Source: Proteiniphilum sp. UBA4977 (GTDB taxonomy: Bacteria; Bacteroidota; Bacteroidia; Bacteroidales; Dysgonomonadaceae). From it: 64,000 nucleotides of DNA. The notes under the pieces were generated by a model. The model was not told the origin of the DNA. It made no database searches and worked only from the letters and a program-made list of their open reading frames with translations. The DNA lies in contig DGZP01000018.1 in NCBI GenBank assembly GCA_002398565.1, positions 28,439-92,438 of the forward strand, read 5' to 3'. A program made the translations under genes and the position numbers. Below are positions 36,420 through 45,788 of this stretch, in pieces. The number at the start of each line of letters is the position of its first letter. The first letter of the stretch is position 1.

Positions 36420-37790
36420 TTACTTTAAATTTGGCAGACTATTTCTCCACCCTATGGCCTGATTTTGTAAATCTTCAGTAATCTCCGGATATTTATCTTT
36501 GACATTGTTTCTTTCGAACTGATCTTCTTTTAAATTAAATAACATAACATCAGATCCGTTTTGATTCACCAAAAGTTTCCAATCCCCGTTACGAATTGCC
36601 ACATTTGGACTCGCATCGGCACCCATTGCTTTCGGGAACGCCTGGCTGTCATTCCTTTTATATTCCCAAAATATTGATTTCTCCCTGTCTTGTGGTGCAC
36701 CTAACATAGCTTTGCTCATATCTTCACCATCACTGTCGAATTGTTTTGGAACATGAGTATCCGTGATAGCACAAAGGCTGTGAAACATATCAAGGGCACT
36801 AATTACGGTTGTGGTGTCTATTTTTCCAACGGGTACATTGGCTTTTGGTCCCCATACAATAAACGGCATCCTGATTCCTCCTTCAAATAAGGAAGCTTTT
36901 TGACCTCTCAACCCATTATTTCTTATGTGTTGAAAGCTCGGGGCTGCTCCGTTATCGCTCGTAAAAATAACGATCGTATTTTTGTCGAGCCCTTCATCCT
37001 TTAAAGAACTCAACAAGCGTCCTATCTGATAATCATATTCTTTCAGTACGGTTTTTAAATTCTCTTTACTGTTTGTACCTTTAGGAGCTAAATCCATTTC
37101 CTCTTTATTCCCAATCCATGGGGTATGTACATCATCAGGCCATAAATTTATAAAGCATGGTTTCCCTTTATTTTCCTTTAAAAATTCCAGAGTTTTATCA
37201 ACAAAATAGGCAGTCCTGTTCCATCTCTTCACGCTATCTTCTTTTGACCATATCCAATCGGTAGCCGTTAATAAAGGATCAGGATCGGGACTTTCATATG
37301 TACTTGAATAGGTGTCATATCCATACTCTTTTATGGAAGGGGCATCATATACATCACGTCCTCCACCTAAATGCCATTTACCAAAGTGAGCAGTCTTATA
37401 TCCTCCTTCTTTCAATGCTCGCGGCAAGGTGGGTGCTTTCACTGTAAGATAATCTACCATCTCTGCATCTTTATTTCCAGCCCTAGTCTGGAGATAACTT
37501 GTAATATTCCAGTTTGCAGGATGTTTTCCGGTAAGCAAACCGGCTCGGGAAGGGGAACTGACTGGCGAAGCAGAATAATATTGAGTAAAAAAGATACCTT
37601 CCTGTGCCATTTTGTCAATGTGGGGAGTCGGGAGTATTTGTCCGCCGTAAATACTCAAATCTCCTATTCCCATATCATCAGAAAGAATGAAAATTATATT
37701 GGGCCGTTCGTAATTAATATTTTCTCCTGTAGTACAGGCCGAAGTAACAAATGAGGCCCCTAACAGATAAAACAAGGATCTATTTTTCAT
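36420..37790 (-). CDS. S1-family sulfatase, serine type
   Basis: 456 residues with lipobox-like VTSAC near residue 19. Metal site IFILSDDMGIGDLSIYGG, maturation motif S78-S-P-S-R in SASPVSSPSRAGLLTGKHP, and KTAHFGKWHLGG are present. It differs from the other five sulfatases in subfamily character (IGDLSIYGGQILPTPHID and the NNGLRGQKASLFEGGIRMPFIVWGP block are typical of the GALNS/arylsulfatase-A type). It sits alone between the SusD remnant and a 338-bp repeat-bearing spacer. Confidence 0.92.
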   Translation of the reverse strand: MKNRSLFYLLGASFVTSACTTGENINYERPNIIFILSDDMGIGDLSIYGGQILPTPHIDKMAQEGIFFTQYYSASPVSSPSRAGLLTGKHPANWNITSYLQTRAGNKDAEMVDYLTVKAPTLPRALKEGGYKTAHFGKWHLGGGRDVYDAPSIKEYGYDTYSSTYESPDPDPLLTATDWIWSKEDSVKRWNRTAYFVDKTLEFLKENKGKPCFINLWPDDVHTPWIGNKEEMDLAPKGTNSKENLKTVLKEYDYQIGRLLSSLKDEGLDKNTIVIFTSDNGAAPSFQHIRNNGLRGQKASLFEGGIRMPFIVWGPKANVPVGKIDTTTVISALDMFHSLCAITDTHVPKQFDSDGEDMSKAMLGAPQDREKSIFWEYKRNDSQAFPKAMGADASPNVAIRNGDWKLLVNQNGSDVMLFNLKEDQFERNNVKDKYPEITEDLQNQAIGWRNSLPNLK

Positions 37791-37811
37791 ACGATTAAAA
37801 TATCTTTTTAC

Positions 37812-38065
37812 ATTATGGTGTATGAAACATTTGCGTTAAGCTAAATGAGCAAAGTCAAGTTTACTTGATCTTTGCCATAGCGAGCAAATGACTAACTTTA
37901 GTGAATTGAGCGAAGCGAAATCGCCGACTTCCATTGAAAATGATAGCCGGAAGCAACCTTTCGCTTTTAATCATCACATTGGATGTAATTAGTTTTGACT
38001 ATGTCGATTGCAAAGCAATTCATGCTCGTTTCATATGACTTAAAATTGTTAATCTTCAATGGTAT
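37812..38065. repeat. Dispersed intergenic repeat, expanded copy C
   Basis: The spacer 37791-38128 has no gene. Its left part begins like copy A (ggtgtatgaaac) and its right part, 38021-38037, is the 17-mer catgctcgtttcatatg, identical to copy B. Between them are about 195 bp not found in A or B, including a hairpin at 37849-37875 (gcaaagtcaagt with acttgatctttgc) and a smaller one near 38008-38020. It looks like a repeat unit expanded by an insertion, 22 bp 5' of a sulfatase start. Confidence 0.55.
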
Positions 38066-38120
38066 CATATGGGAACTCGTATTAATCATGATCTTGCATG
38101 ATTAATACGAGTTTCATATG
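38066..38120. repeat. Long near-perfect inverted repeat
   Basis: Arms 38075-38090 and 38097-38112 are a perfect 16-bp match (actcgtattaatcatg and its complement) around a 6-nt loop, flanked by CATATG on both sides, giving a stem of about 22 bp. It starts 8 bp after the stop of the SusE-like gene. There is no T run on either side, so it is a stable 3' hairpin rather than a classic terminator. The left arm is related to the conserved core of repeat copies A and B. Confidence 0.8.
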
Positions 38121-38128
38121 ATCTCAAA

Positions 38129-39058
38129 TTAATTCGTCATTATAGTTTTTGTTGATAATGTAATTTGATGGTAACTTGTGTTTTCGATCCACTTTTCATT
38201 TACGTCCTCAATGGTTCCGCTTGTTTTTGTTAATGAAGAAGGATGAATAAGTCCCTTTTTTCCATTTGCAGTTTTAAAAAGATATATTTTATCTTTCTCG
38301 ATCTTGATTACATCTTTTTGAGGATCTGGCAATGAGTTAATTAACTCAGCATTTACCTGCGTTATATTCATATACTGATCTTTGGTTAAATCAGTCAGTT
38401 CAAATTTGGCAGACTGCAGTCCACTCATCGTTAATAGTTTGTAATCTTGTCTTTTGGAAGGATTGACGAATGAAGGAATAATGGTTTGGCTTGCATCATC
38501 GACAATATCACCCAGGGAAAAATCAATTTCATCTTTGTACTTACCATCTTTTCTCATATAAACCCTTCCGGAATACCAGGATGCAAAGTAAGGTCCGTAA
38601 TAATTTTCTACGGTCTCTATATTCACCGGTTTCGAAAAAATCACACTTGGTGTTATCTTCACAAGCAAATTTTTCTCAAATACATTGCCTGAAATATCTG
38701 TTACAATAATTTTTATACATTTGTTTTCCGTCAAATTATCAATTGTATATTCTTTCTCATAATTGGTAACTCCATCCTCAAAAAATTTAGACTCTTCTTC
38801 TATCAACGTTCCGGCAGCACCTGTTTCGGCATTTGCATCATAAATTTCAAAAGAACTGATTTTTGCTTCATTACTTGCTCTCACGCCGATCGTTGTAGTG
38901 TATGACATCACTCCCTTATCCACAGTGTGAATATTGCTTTCATCGACTCCCTTAAACTGAATAACCACTTCAGGAGTATAATCGACAGTAAAATTGTCAT
39001 CGCTGCACGAAACACCAAAAAAGATAATAGCAAATATTGATAAAACTATTTTTTTCAT
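38129..39058 (-). CDS. SusE/SusF-position surface lipoprotein, unknown family
   Basis: 309 residues with lipobox IFFGVSC. No named domain is recognised. The N-terminal half has beta-sandwich-like repeats (TIGVRASNEAKISSFEIYD, YTIDNLTENKCIKIIVTDISGN) reminiscent of Ig-like or PKD folds, and the C-terminal half is a separate domain. It follows a SusC-SusD pair by 21 bp, the standard place for SusE/SusF surface glycan-binding lipoproteins, so glycan binding at the cell surface is a fair inference. It is the last gene of its segment, and a long hairpin follows. Confidence 0.75.
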   Translation of the reverse strand: MKKIVLSIFAIIFFGVSCSDDNFTVDYTPEVVIQFKGVDESNIHTVDKGVMSYTTTIGVRASNEAKISSFEIYDANAETGAAGTLIEEESKFFEDGVTNYEKEYTIDNLTENKCIKIIVTDISGNVFEKNLLVKITPSVIFSKPVNIETVENYYGPYFASWYSGRVYMRKDGKYKDEIDFSLGDIVDDASQTIIPSFVNPSKRQDYKLLTMSGLQSAKFELTDLTKDQYMNITQVNAELINSLPDPQKDVIKIEKDKIYLFKTANGKKGLIHPSSLTKTSGTIEDVNEKWIENTSYHQITLSTKTIMTN

Positions 39059-39079
39059 GATTGTATATTATTTATTATA

Positions 39080-40789
39080 TTAATAACCTGGATTTTGAAA
39101 TATTAAAGGGCTGTTGTTGACTTCATTATTTGGGAGTGGAGCCAAATTCATACGCTCGTTGTAATTTCTTTTATCAAGAACTTTACGTGTGAAATTACCA
39201 TTTTCAATTGCAATCCCTATTGCCGGTTTGTTCATCACATCGTTGGCAATTTTCCATCTTCTTATATCAAAGAAGCGATGTTCTTCAAAACACAATTCAA
39301 CTCGACGTTCTTTACGAATTCTCTCTCTTAGTGTATTCTGAGTATAGTCAGAAGCATTTATCGGATTTATTATGCCGGCTCTTTTTCTTATACGGTTTAA
39401 CTGTTCCACAGCTTTTGTTCTCGCGGCCTGCGTATCTGAAGCTTCATTAACTGCTTCTGCATAATTAAGGAGGACTTCCGCATATCTCATCATGATAAAA
39501 TTCATAGAAGTTTGGCCTCCGGTACGATGATCTATTCTATCATCCAGAAATTTTACCAAAAAATATCCGCTACCCCAGTTGTTTGGAGTTGTAATATCAA
39601 CTTTAGCGGGTTTATTATTCACTTTTGGCCATGTCATCCCGTGATGCAGAATGGTTTGATAAAACCTTGGGTCTCTGTTTTTGTAAGGATCCTGTTCGTT
39701 GTAACCGGAATTCGGGTTTATGACAGGACTATAATCTGAATTATATCCTACAATAGGCTCTGAGCCATCGGCCATATCGTAACTATCTACAAGCCACTGT
39801 GTGGGGACAGTTGTAAGTTCTTTATTCACATTCCAGGGATTAAATGCCGGAAATAAATTGTAAAGATCATTATCAGGAGCACGAAGGTAAACTAAAATAT
39901 TTTCGGGATTACTCCTTTCATTAAAATATCTCGTATAACTTTTTTCCGGTTCATCAGAATGAATATACAATGAATGAAGACCTTTGGCCTCTGAATAATT
40001 AATAACATCCATCGCCGCCTCGGCAGCCTCTTCCCATTTAACGCCCGACGATTCATATAACGAACTGGCAGCGTATAGCAAGGTACGTGCCTTGTAAGCC
40101 ATGGCTGCTGTTCTCGTAGCACGACCATAGTCACTACCTTCCCATTTATCGGGCAACTTGCCTTCCATTGATAACGTATCAAATTCGTTCACTATGAATT
40201 CTACAGTATTCGCCAGTGATTCGCGTCTGGTATCTTCAAATGCAAAAGGATCTGACGGTTCTGTTGATATCACAAGTGGCCCAAACCAACGAAATAATTC
40301 ATGATAATAGTAAGCCCTTAAAAAGCGGGCTTGATTGGCACTACTTGTTTTTTCCGAATCTGTTAATGGTGATTTGTTCACGTTTGCCAAGAATATATTG
40401 GCATTGCGAATTGCAGTATAATAAAATGTCCACGGATGAGTACCAACTACGGGATTCGTAGTTCCGGTAATAGCTCCGGCAATATAACGCTGGATTCCCG
40501 GCACAAGTCCTGCATTTCTTGTAGTATTGCCGGCTCCGTCATCGGTGGCATTATCAAGCATTGCAACCTGAACGTTCATGGACATTAAACGAGAAAAACT
40601 ACCACTGTTATTATTTTCAACTTCTCTCATTCTTCCATACAGGTCATATAGTGCACTGCGCGTATTTTCAGTATCACTAAAAACCTTCTCCAGTGTTAAC
40701 TCATCAAGATCCGTGTCATCGAGCAAACCTTCGTTGCTACATCCTATAACCAAGATAAGTGAAAGTATATAAAATATTTTCTTAATCAT
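39080..40789 (-). CDS. RagB/SusD-family outer-membrane lipoprotein (pair 1)
   Basis: 569 residues with lipobox LILVIGC (Cys17). SusD fold: the four-TPR helical N-terminal region (LRAYYYHELFRWFGP), the C-terminal signature MMRYAEVLLNYAEAVNE, then RIRKERRVELCFEEHRFFDIRRW and the tail FQNPGY. It captures glycan fragments as the lid of the adjacent SusC channel, whose gene is 10 bp upstream. The protein has many aromatic residues that could stack on sugars, but the binding site cannot be fixed from sequence. Confidence 0.95.
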   Translation of the reverse strand: MIKKIFYILSLILVIGCSNEGLLDDTDLDELTLEKVFSDTENTRSALYDLYGRMREVENNNSGSFSRLMSMNVQVAMLDNATDDGAGNTTRNAGLVPGIQRYIAGAITGTTNPVVGTHPWTFYYTAIRNANIFLANVNKSPLTDSEKTSSANQARFLRAYYYHELFRWFGPLVISTEPSDPFAFEDTRRESLANTVEFIVNEFDTLSMEGKLPDKWEGSDYGRATRTAAMAYKARTLLYAASSLYESSGVKWEEAAEAAMDVINYSEAKGLHSLYIHSDEPEKSYTRYFNERSNPENILVYLRAPDNDLYNLFPAFNPWNVNKELTTVPTQWLVDSYDMADGSEPIVGYNSDYSPVINPNSGYNEQDPYKNRDPRFYQTILHHGMTWPKVNNKPAKVDITTPNNWGSGYFLVKFLDDRIDHRTGGQTSMNFIMMRYAEVLLNYAEAVNEASDTQAARTKAVEQLNRIRKRAGIINPINASDYTQNTLRERIRKERRVELCFEEHRFFDIRRWKIANDVMNKPAIGIAIENGNFTRKVLDKRNYNERMNLAPLPNNEVNNSPLIFQNPGY

Positions 40790-40799
40790 ATTTGCGAAA

Positions 40800-43700
40800 T
40801 TAAAAATTAATTTTCAATCCAAAATTAATAATGTTCTGTTGAGGATAAAATTGTCCAACATTCCTGTTGGGATTTGACTCAGGATCAATTCTTTTTACAT
40901 TATCCCACGTAAACAAGTTATATGCATTTGCATAAAGATAGATTGAATTCATCGGAGTACGTGATACTGTACGCTTTGGAACATTATATCCGATCTGGAT
41001 ATTTTTCAATCTTAGATATTTACCATCTCTAAGCCAGAAATCCGAAAGATAATAATTCTGATTGTTGCCGTCAGATTTTTGTAAAAAACGCGGATAAGTA
41101 GCAGTAGAAGCAGTTTCAGGTGTCCATCTGAAAAGATGTTCCTCAAAATAATTTCCCCAGCTGTTGTCCCAACCTACATCACCTGCCATATAAACGGAAC
41201 TGTGCGATGCACCCTGAAACAAGACACTTAAGTCAAATCCCTTATAATTCAATCCGGTCGACAAAGAATATGTTCTTTGAGGTAAATTACTGTATCCGAT
41301 TGGAGTCTGATCATTTTGATCAATGATACCATCTCCATTTATATCTTTATACTTAATGTCTCCGGGAGCTAAATTGGACAATCCAAACTGCTGGGGTGAA
41401 GCGGCTATTTCCTCATAAGAATTAAAAAAACCATCAAAATTATATCCCATAAACTGACCCACTGATTGTCCCGTCAGATACATATAATCAAACGGTTTTC
41501 TGGCTTCACTCATCTCAATAATCTTGTTCTTGGCGTAAGAATAGGTAACTTTAGCAAAATAATTAAAATCTTTTTTCCTGTTGCTTTGCCATCCTAATTC
41601 AAGTTCATAACCGCTGTTAGTTACCTCACCTAAATTTTCCGGGGCCAGATTTGTTACACCCGAGGCTATGATGTAGCGGGCAGGTTCTGTTAATATATCT
41701 TTGCGTTGCTCCTTAAAAATATCTGCTGAAAAAGACAATTTAGAATCAAGCCATTTGGTATCCACGCCTACATTATATTTTGTAGCCGTTTCCCATGTAA
41801 TATTTTCGTTTGCCATTCTCCCCTCTCTTAATCCGACAACTTTAGGATTGGGTGTTTCTCCAAATGAGTAGGATTCTCCATTCACATATGTTGATTTATA
41901 ATAATATGAAAAACCACCAAGCCGGTCGTTTCCTACCTGCCCTAATGAGGTTCTTAATTTCATGAAATTAAGAACTTCAGATTGTGGCATAAAACTTTCA
42001 TTTGTTATAACCCAACCTAATGACGCAGCAGGGAAAAGATGGTATCTCCTGCCTTTGGCAAAGCGATTGGAACCGTTATAGCCCATGTTGATTTCAGCAA
42101 GATATCTGTTGTCATAATCATAATTAATACGCCCTATCAATGCCTGATAGACATGTGGAACATAGGAATACTGTCCTCCCGGAGATGATGTGGAAGTAAA
42201 ATTAGTTAACACCACACCGGAAAGGCTGTGGACATCCTCTATGATTCCTGAATATCTGAGTGCCACCTCCATATATTGATCGTATATAGCTGCCGCATTC
42301 CCTGAACCCTGAAATGGCAATACTCCAGCAAGGCCCTGCAAATATGAATTGTCTACCGGATTATAGGAATAAAGATAAGGTCTCTGTTGCATACCCCGCC
42401 AATTGCTCCAATTCACATCAAATGCATATCTCCCATCCAGAGACAATCCTTTGAAAATCTTACGAAGATTATAATCAAAATTAAGGGTGGTTTCTAACTG
42501 GTTGTCATAATCGGAACGAAAACCTGTATGAGCTATGGTGACCAGTGGATTCTGTCTCCATACACCAATAGCAGCAGCAAAACTACCATTGGGATTCATA
42601 AGAGGAAAAGCCTGGGGAGCATTTCTGTAAAAAGAGGCAAACAGTCGCAATCCTTCCGCATTACTATCCAGTCCGTCATACGTAGCCGGCCGGTTTTGCT
42701 TTCTGTAGAGGTAAGAGATATTTACTCCCACTTTCAGATCCTCAGATAATGAAATATCGATGTTAGAGCGTGCAGTCAACCGGTTATAATAATAGGAAGC
42801 ATCATAACCCTGGTCTTTTAATGCTGCGTCGACCTGGGGTGACAGTTCCAGTAAATTTTTTATAACAGGCCTTTTTCTCAATTCGCTTACTCTGGATTCA
42901 AACATGCCCTGTTGGGTGAAATAACCAACGGAAACAAAATATTTGGTTATATTGTTACCACCCGAAATATTGATGTTATATTTTTGCTGGGTACCAGGTT
43001 TTGTAAATGTTTCTATAAAATCATTATCAGGATGAGTAAAAGGGCTTAATTGCGTTCTATATAAATAGTTATCATATTCAGACACTGGAAAATTACTGGT
43101 GTTGGATAACTTCGAAGGATCGAGTCCCATATTTATCGTACCCTCCCGTTGGAAAAGAGAGGTAGTTTCCGCATTCAATGCCTTTGTTAATCTGTTGTAA
43201 TTTGTAATTCCATATTCAGCGGTAAATCCAATCTTAGACTTTCCTACAGCCCCTCTTTTGGTAGTAATAAGAATAACTCCGTTGGCGCCCCTTACTCCAT
43301 AAACTGCTGTTGCGGAGGCATCTTTCAATACGGATACACTTTCAATGTCTTCCGCGTTAATTTGATTAAAAGCACGTTCAACACCATCAACCAACGTCAA
43401 AGGTTCAGAATTATTAAATGTCGCTGTTCCTCTGATAAATAGCTGTGAACCATCGTCGCCCGGGCGGCCGCTTACCTGGCGTGTTACCAGACCGGGAATA
43501 CGGCCAGCCAAAGAGTTTGTAACACTCGAAACAGGGGTATTGCTTATCTCTTCTGATGTTACATTTGAAATAGCACCAGTTACAGAAACCTTTTTTTGAG
43601 TTCCATAGCCAATAACAACGACTTCCTCTAACCCTATGGTCTCTTCTCTTAAGGTAACATCAATATTTACCTTACCTGCCACATTTATTTCTTCGGTAAT

Positions 43701-43928
43701 AAATCCGATCATGGATAACTGAAGAACGGGTTCTTTGGTGTTATCTATCTTTAGCTCAAAATGGCCATCTAAATCTGTTACCGTACCATTCAACGTATTT
43801 TTCTGCATGACCGTTACACCAATTAGTACGTCCCCGGTTGCATCTTTCACCACCCCGTTTATCTTGGTTTGTGAAAATATAACTGTTGAACAGCAAATAA
43901 AAACTAAAATTAAAACTATATTTCTCAT
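40800..43928 (-). CDS. SusC/RagA-family TonB-dependent transporter (pair 1)
   Basis: 1042 residues with Sec signal (IVLILVFICCSTVIFSQ). An N-terminal carboxypeptidase-regulatory-like beta-sandwich (INGVVKDATGDVLIGVTV) is followed by the TonB-box region EEVVVIGYGTQKK, the plug (LAGRIPGLV, LTLVDGVERAFNQINAEDIESVSVLKDASATAVYGVRGANGVILITTKRG) and a 22-strand barrel ending INFGLKINF. It imports oligosaccharides across the outer membrane using TonB energy. It is 20 bp downstream of the SusD of pair 2, so pairs 2 and 1 are probably one transcript. Confidence 0.96.
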   Translation of the reverse strand: MRNIVLILVFICCSTVIFSQTKINGVVKDATGDVLIGVTVMQKNTLNGTVTDLDGHFELKIDNTKEPVLQLSMIGFITEEINVAGKVNIDVTLREETIGLEEVVVIGYGTQKKVSVTGAISNVTSEEISNTPVSSVTNSLAGRIPGLVTRQVSGRPGDDGSQLFIRGTATFNNSEPLTLVDGVERAFNQINAEDIESVSVLKDASATAVYGVRGANGVILITTKRGAVGKSKIGFTAEYGITNYNRLTKALNAETTSLFQREGTINMGLDPSKLSNTSNFPVSEYDNYLYRTQLSPFTHPDNDFIETFTKPGTQQKYNINISGGNNITKYFVSVGYFTQQGMFESRVSELRKRPVIKNLLELSPQVDAALKDQGYDASYYYNRLTARSNIDISLSEDLKVGVNISYLYRKQNRPATYDGLDSNAEGLRLFASFYRNAPQAFPLMNPNGSFAAAIGVWRQNPLVTIAHTGFRSDYDNQLETTLNFDYNLRKIFKGLSLDGRYAFDVNWSNWRGMQQRPYLYSYNPVDNSYLQGLAGVLPFQGSGNAAAIYDQYMEVALRYSGIIEDVHSLSGVVLTNFTSTSSPGGQYSYVPHVYQALIGRINYDYDNRYLAEINMGYNGSNRFAKGRRYHLFPAASLGWVITNESFMPQSEVLNFMKLRTSLGQVGNDRLGGFSYYYKSTYVNGESYSFGETPNPKVVGLREGRMANENITWETATKYNVGVDTKWLDSKLSFSADIFKEQRKDILTEPARYIIASGVTNLAPENLGEVTNSGYELELGWQSNRKKDFNYFAKVTYSYAKNKIIEMSEARKPFDYMYLTGQSVGQFMGYNFDGFFNSYEEIAASPQQFGLSNLAPGDIKYKDINGDGIIDQNDQTPIGYSNLPQRTYSLSTGLNYKGFDLSVLFQGASHSSVYMAGDVGWDNSWGNYFEEHLFRWTPETASTATYPRFLQKSDGNNQNYYLSDFWLRDGKYLRLKNIQIGYNVPKRTVSRTPMNSIYLYANAYNLFTWDNVKRIDPESNPNRNVGQFYPQQNIINFGLKINF

Positions 43929-43948
43929 ATATTAAAAATTATCATATT

Positions 43949-45688
43949 TTACCATCCGGGATTTTGAACAATTTGTGGTGAAATCTTTATTTCATTCAAA
44001 GGAATTGGATGCAAATACATATGAGGGCTGAATTTGCGTAAATCATCAACTGTGAAATTGCTATAATCCAAGGTATTACCATTTTGTATTATTCTGATTC
44101 CAGTAACAGGCTGATTCAATCTATCTCCATCCATCCAACGTCTTACGTCGAAATAACGCTGTTCCTCAAAAGATAATTCTATTCTGCGTTCATTTTTGAT
44201 TTTCTCACGCATCGATTCTTTTGTAGTTACACCATTCAGGAACTGGTCATCTGACTTGAATCCTGCACGGGAACGAACAGTAAGAACCGCATCTTTTGCT
44301 GTAAGCCCAAAATTATTCGGATCGGTATCCGGTCCATAAGCTTCGTTCATAGCTTCTGCGTATAATAAAAGAACGTCGGCCAAACGAATAATGGGGAAAA
44401 GATGAAATGTATTACCCGGATTAGCCAGAGAGAAATTAATATTAAAGTCTAAAAACTTTTTCAGATAATATCCTGTATTGGTAGATCTGTCAATGACTGC
44501 ATTAAGGGCATCAGATGTTGCATCCTCTCCAAGTTTTGTATATATTTTCCCTAATTTACCATATGTAGAACCATTATAGCCGACGATAACGTTAAAACGA
44601 GGATCTCTGTTGTTATACTGGACTGACAAATCATCCCTTACATATGCTGACCCGTTGACCATAGTAAATGCATCCACAAACTCCTGTGTAGGTACTGTAC
44701 CACCTCCCAAATTTCTGGATAGACTGGGAGGATATTGCCGGTTTTCCAGACCATTTGATTTAGAGGCACCCACAAATACTATATATTCACTGTTTGGCGA
44801 AGTAGTAAATAACTTTTCATAATTGGCATGTAACGAATAAACATTTGAACCACTTTGATTCTTGAGGTTTATGACCTCTGCACAGGCAGCCGCAGCAATA
44901 GCCCAACGATTGGACACTTCTGCTTCGTTACTGTTTACATGTCCGATTAACTTGTTTGAATTTCCTGACTGATTAAAAAGAGGGCTCGCTGAAAAAATAA
45001 GCGTTTTTGCTTTAATAGCCAGTGCCGCACCTTTTGTCATTCTTCCATATCCCCCACTTCCGCCAATTGGAGTCACATCCAAATACTTTATTGCAGAATC
45101 ACACAGGTTGACAATATGAGCAACACAATCTGAATATGAGCTCCTCTCAATGACATTTAATTCCGGATCACCCAATGCATAATATTTATCAATAATAGGA
45201 TACCCGCCGTAGTGCTTCAAAAGGTCAAATTCAAACAATGCCCTTAAACCATACATCTCTCCAATATAGGTGTTTTTGATTCCAATAACCTCTTCTGGCG
45301 TTGTTTTGTTAAGTACCAATTCTATCTCGGTAAGATATTTTTGCGCGAATATGGCTTGTCTTATACCCTGGTAAGAATTATTCCAGGAGCTCTGAACCGG
45401 GCTGTTCGATCTTACATATCCTCTCGACAATCTATGAATTGACGAACTATTTATAGTGGACATTCCGTCATCCGTTGCAGCATCAAGAAACGAACCTGAA
45501 ATTGAATTAAATCCACCTCTTATATAACTATAAGCCTGATTTACCGGTCTGACATAATTGGCTTCCATCGAAAAAACATCCTCCGGTTGTGACCAGTCAT
45601 AAGGAGTCTCATCCAGATAATTACATCCGGTGAACAAAGATGAAGTTATCGCCAATAAAAATATCTTATGTATAATATTAAATTTCAT
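43949..45688 (-). CDS. RagB/SusD-family outer-membrane lipoprotein (pair 2)
   Basis: 579 residues with lipobox SSLFTGC (Cys22). SusD signatures are YGLRALFEFDLLKHYGGYP, PIIRLADVLLLYAEAMNE, KNERRIELSFEEQRYFDVRRW and the VQNPGW tail. It partners the SusC at 45.79-48.61 kb, from which it is separated by 100 bp containing dispersed repeat B. That spacing is unusually large for a SusC-SusD junction. Confidence 0.95.
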   Translation of the reverse strand: MKFNIIHKIFLLAITSSLFTGCNYLDETPYDWSQPEDVFSMEANYVRPVNQAYSYIRGGFNSISGSFLDAATDDGMSTINSSSIHRLSRGYVRSNSPVQSSWNNSYQGIRQAIFAQKYLTEIELVLNKTTPEEVIGIKNTYIGEMYGLRALFEFDLLKHYGGYPIIDKYYALGDPELNVIERSSYSDCVAHIVNLCDSAIKYLDVTPIGGSGGYGRMTKGAALAIKAKTLIFSASPLFNQSGNSNKLIGHVNSNEAEVSNRWAIAAAACAEVINLKNQSGSNVYSLHANYEKLFTTSPNSEYIVFVGASKSNGLENRQYPPSLSRNLGGGTVPTQEFVDAFTMVNGSAYVRDDLSVQYNNRDPRFNVIVGYNGSTYGKLGKIYTKLGEDATSDALNAVIDRSTNTGYYLKKFLDFNINFSLANPGNTFHLFPIIRLADVLLLYAEAMNEAYGPDTDPNNFGLTAKDAVLTVRSRAGFKSDDQFLNGVTTKESMREKIKNERRIELSFEEQRYFDVRRWMDGDRLNQPVTGIRIIQNGNTLDYSNFTVDDLRKFSPHMYLHPIPLNEIKISPQIVQNPGW

Positions 45689-45723
45689 GTGTTTATTTTT
45701 TATTTTTTACATTATAGTCACGT

Positions 45724-45782
45724 GGAACTCGCAATAATCATGTACTTTGTGTGTAACTGATTTACATGCTCGTTTCATATGC
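45724..45782. repeat. Dispersed intergenic repeat, copy B
   Basis: Shares the 18-mer aactcgcaataatcatgt with copy A and the 17-mer catgctcgtttcatatg (45765-45781) with copy C. The ends are imperfect inverted repeats of each other. It lies between a SusC stop and its SusD start, 36 bp 5' of the SusD ATG. Confidence 0.7.
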
Positions 45783-45788
45783 TGTTTT

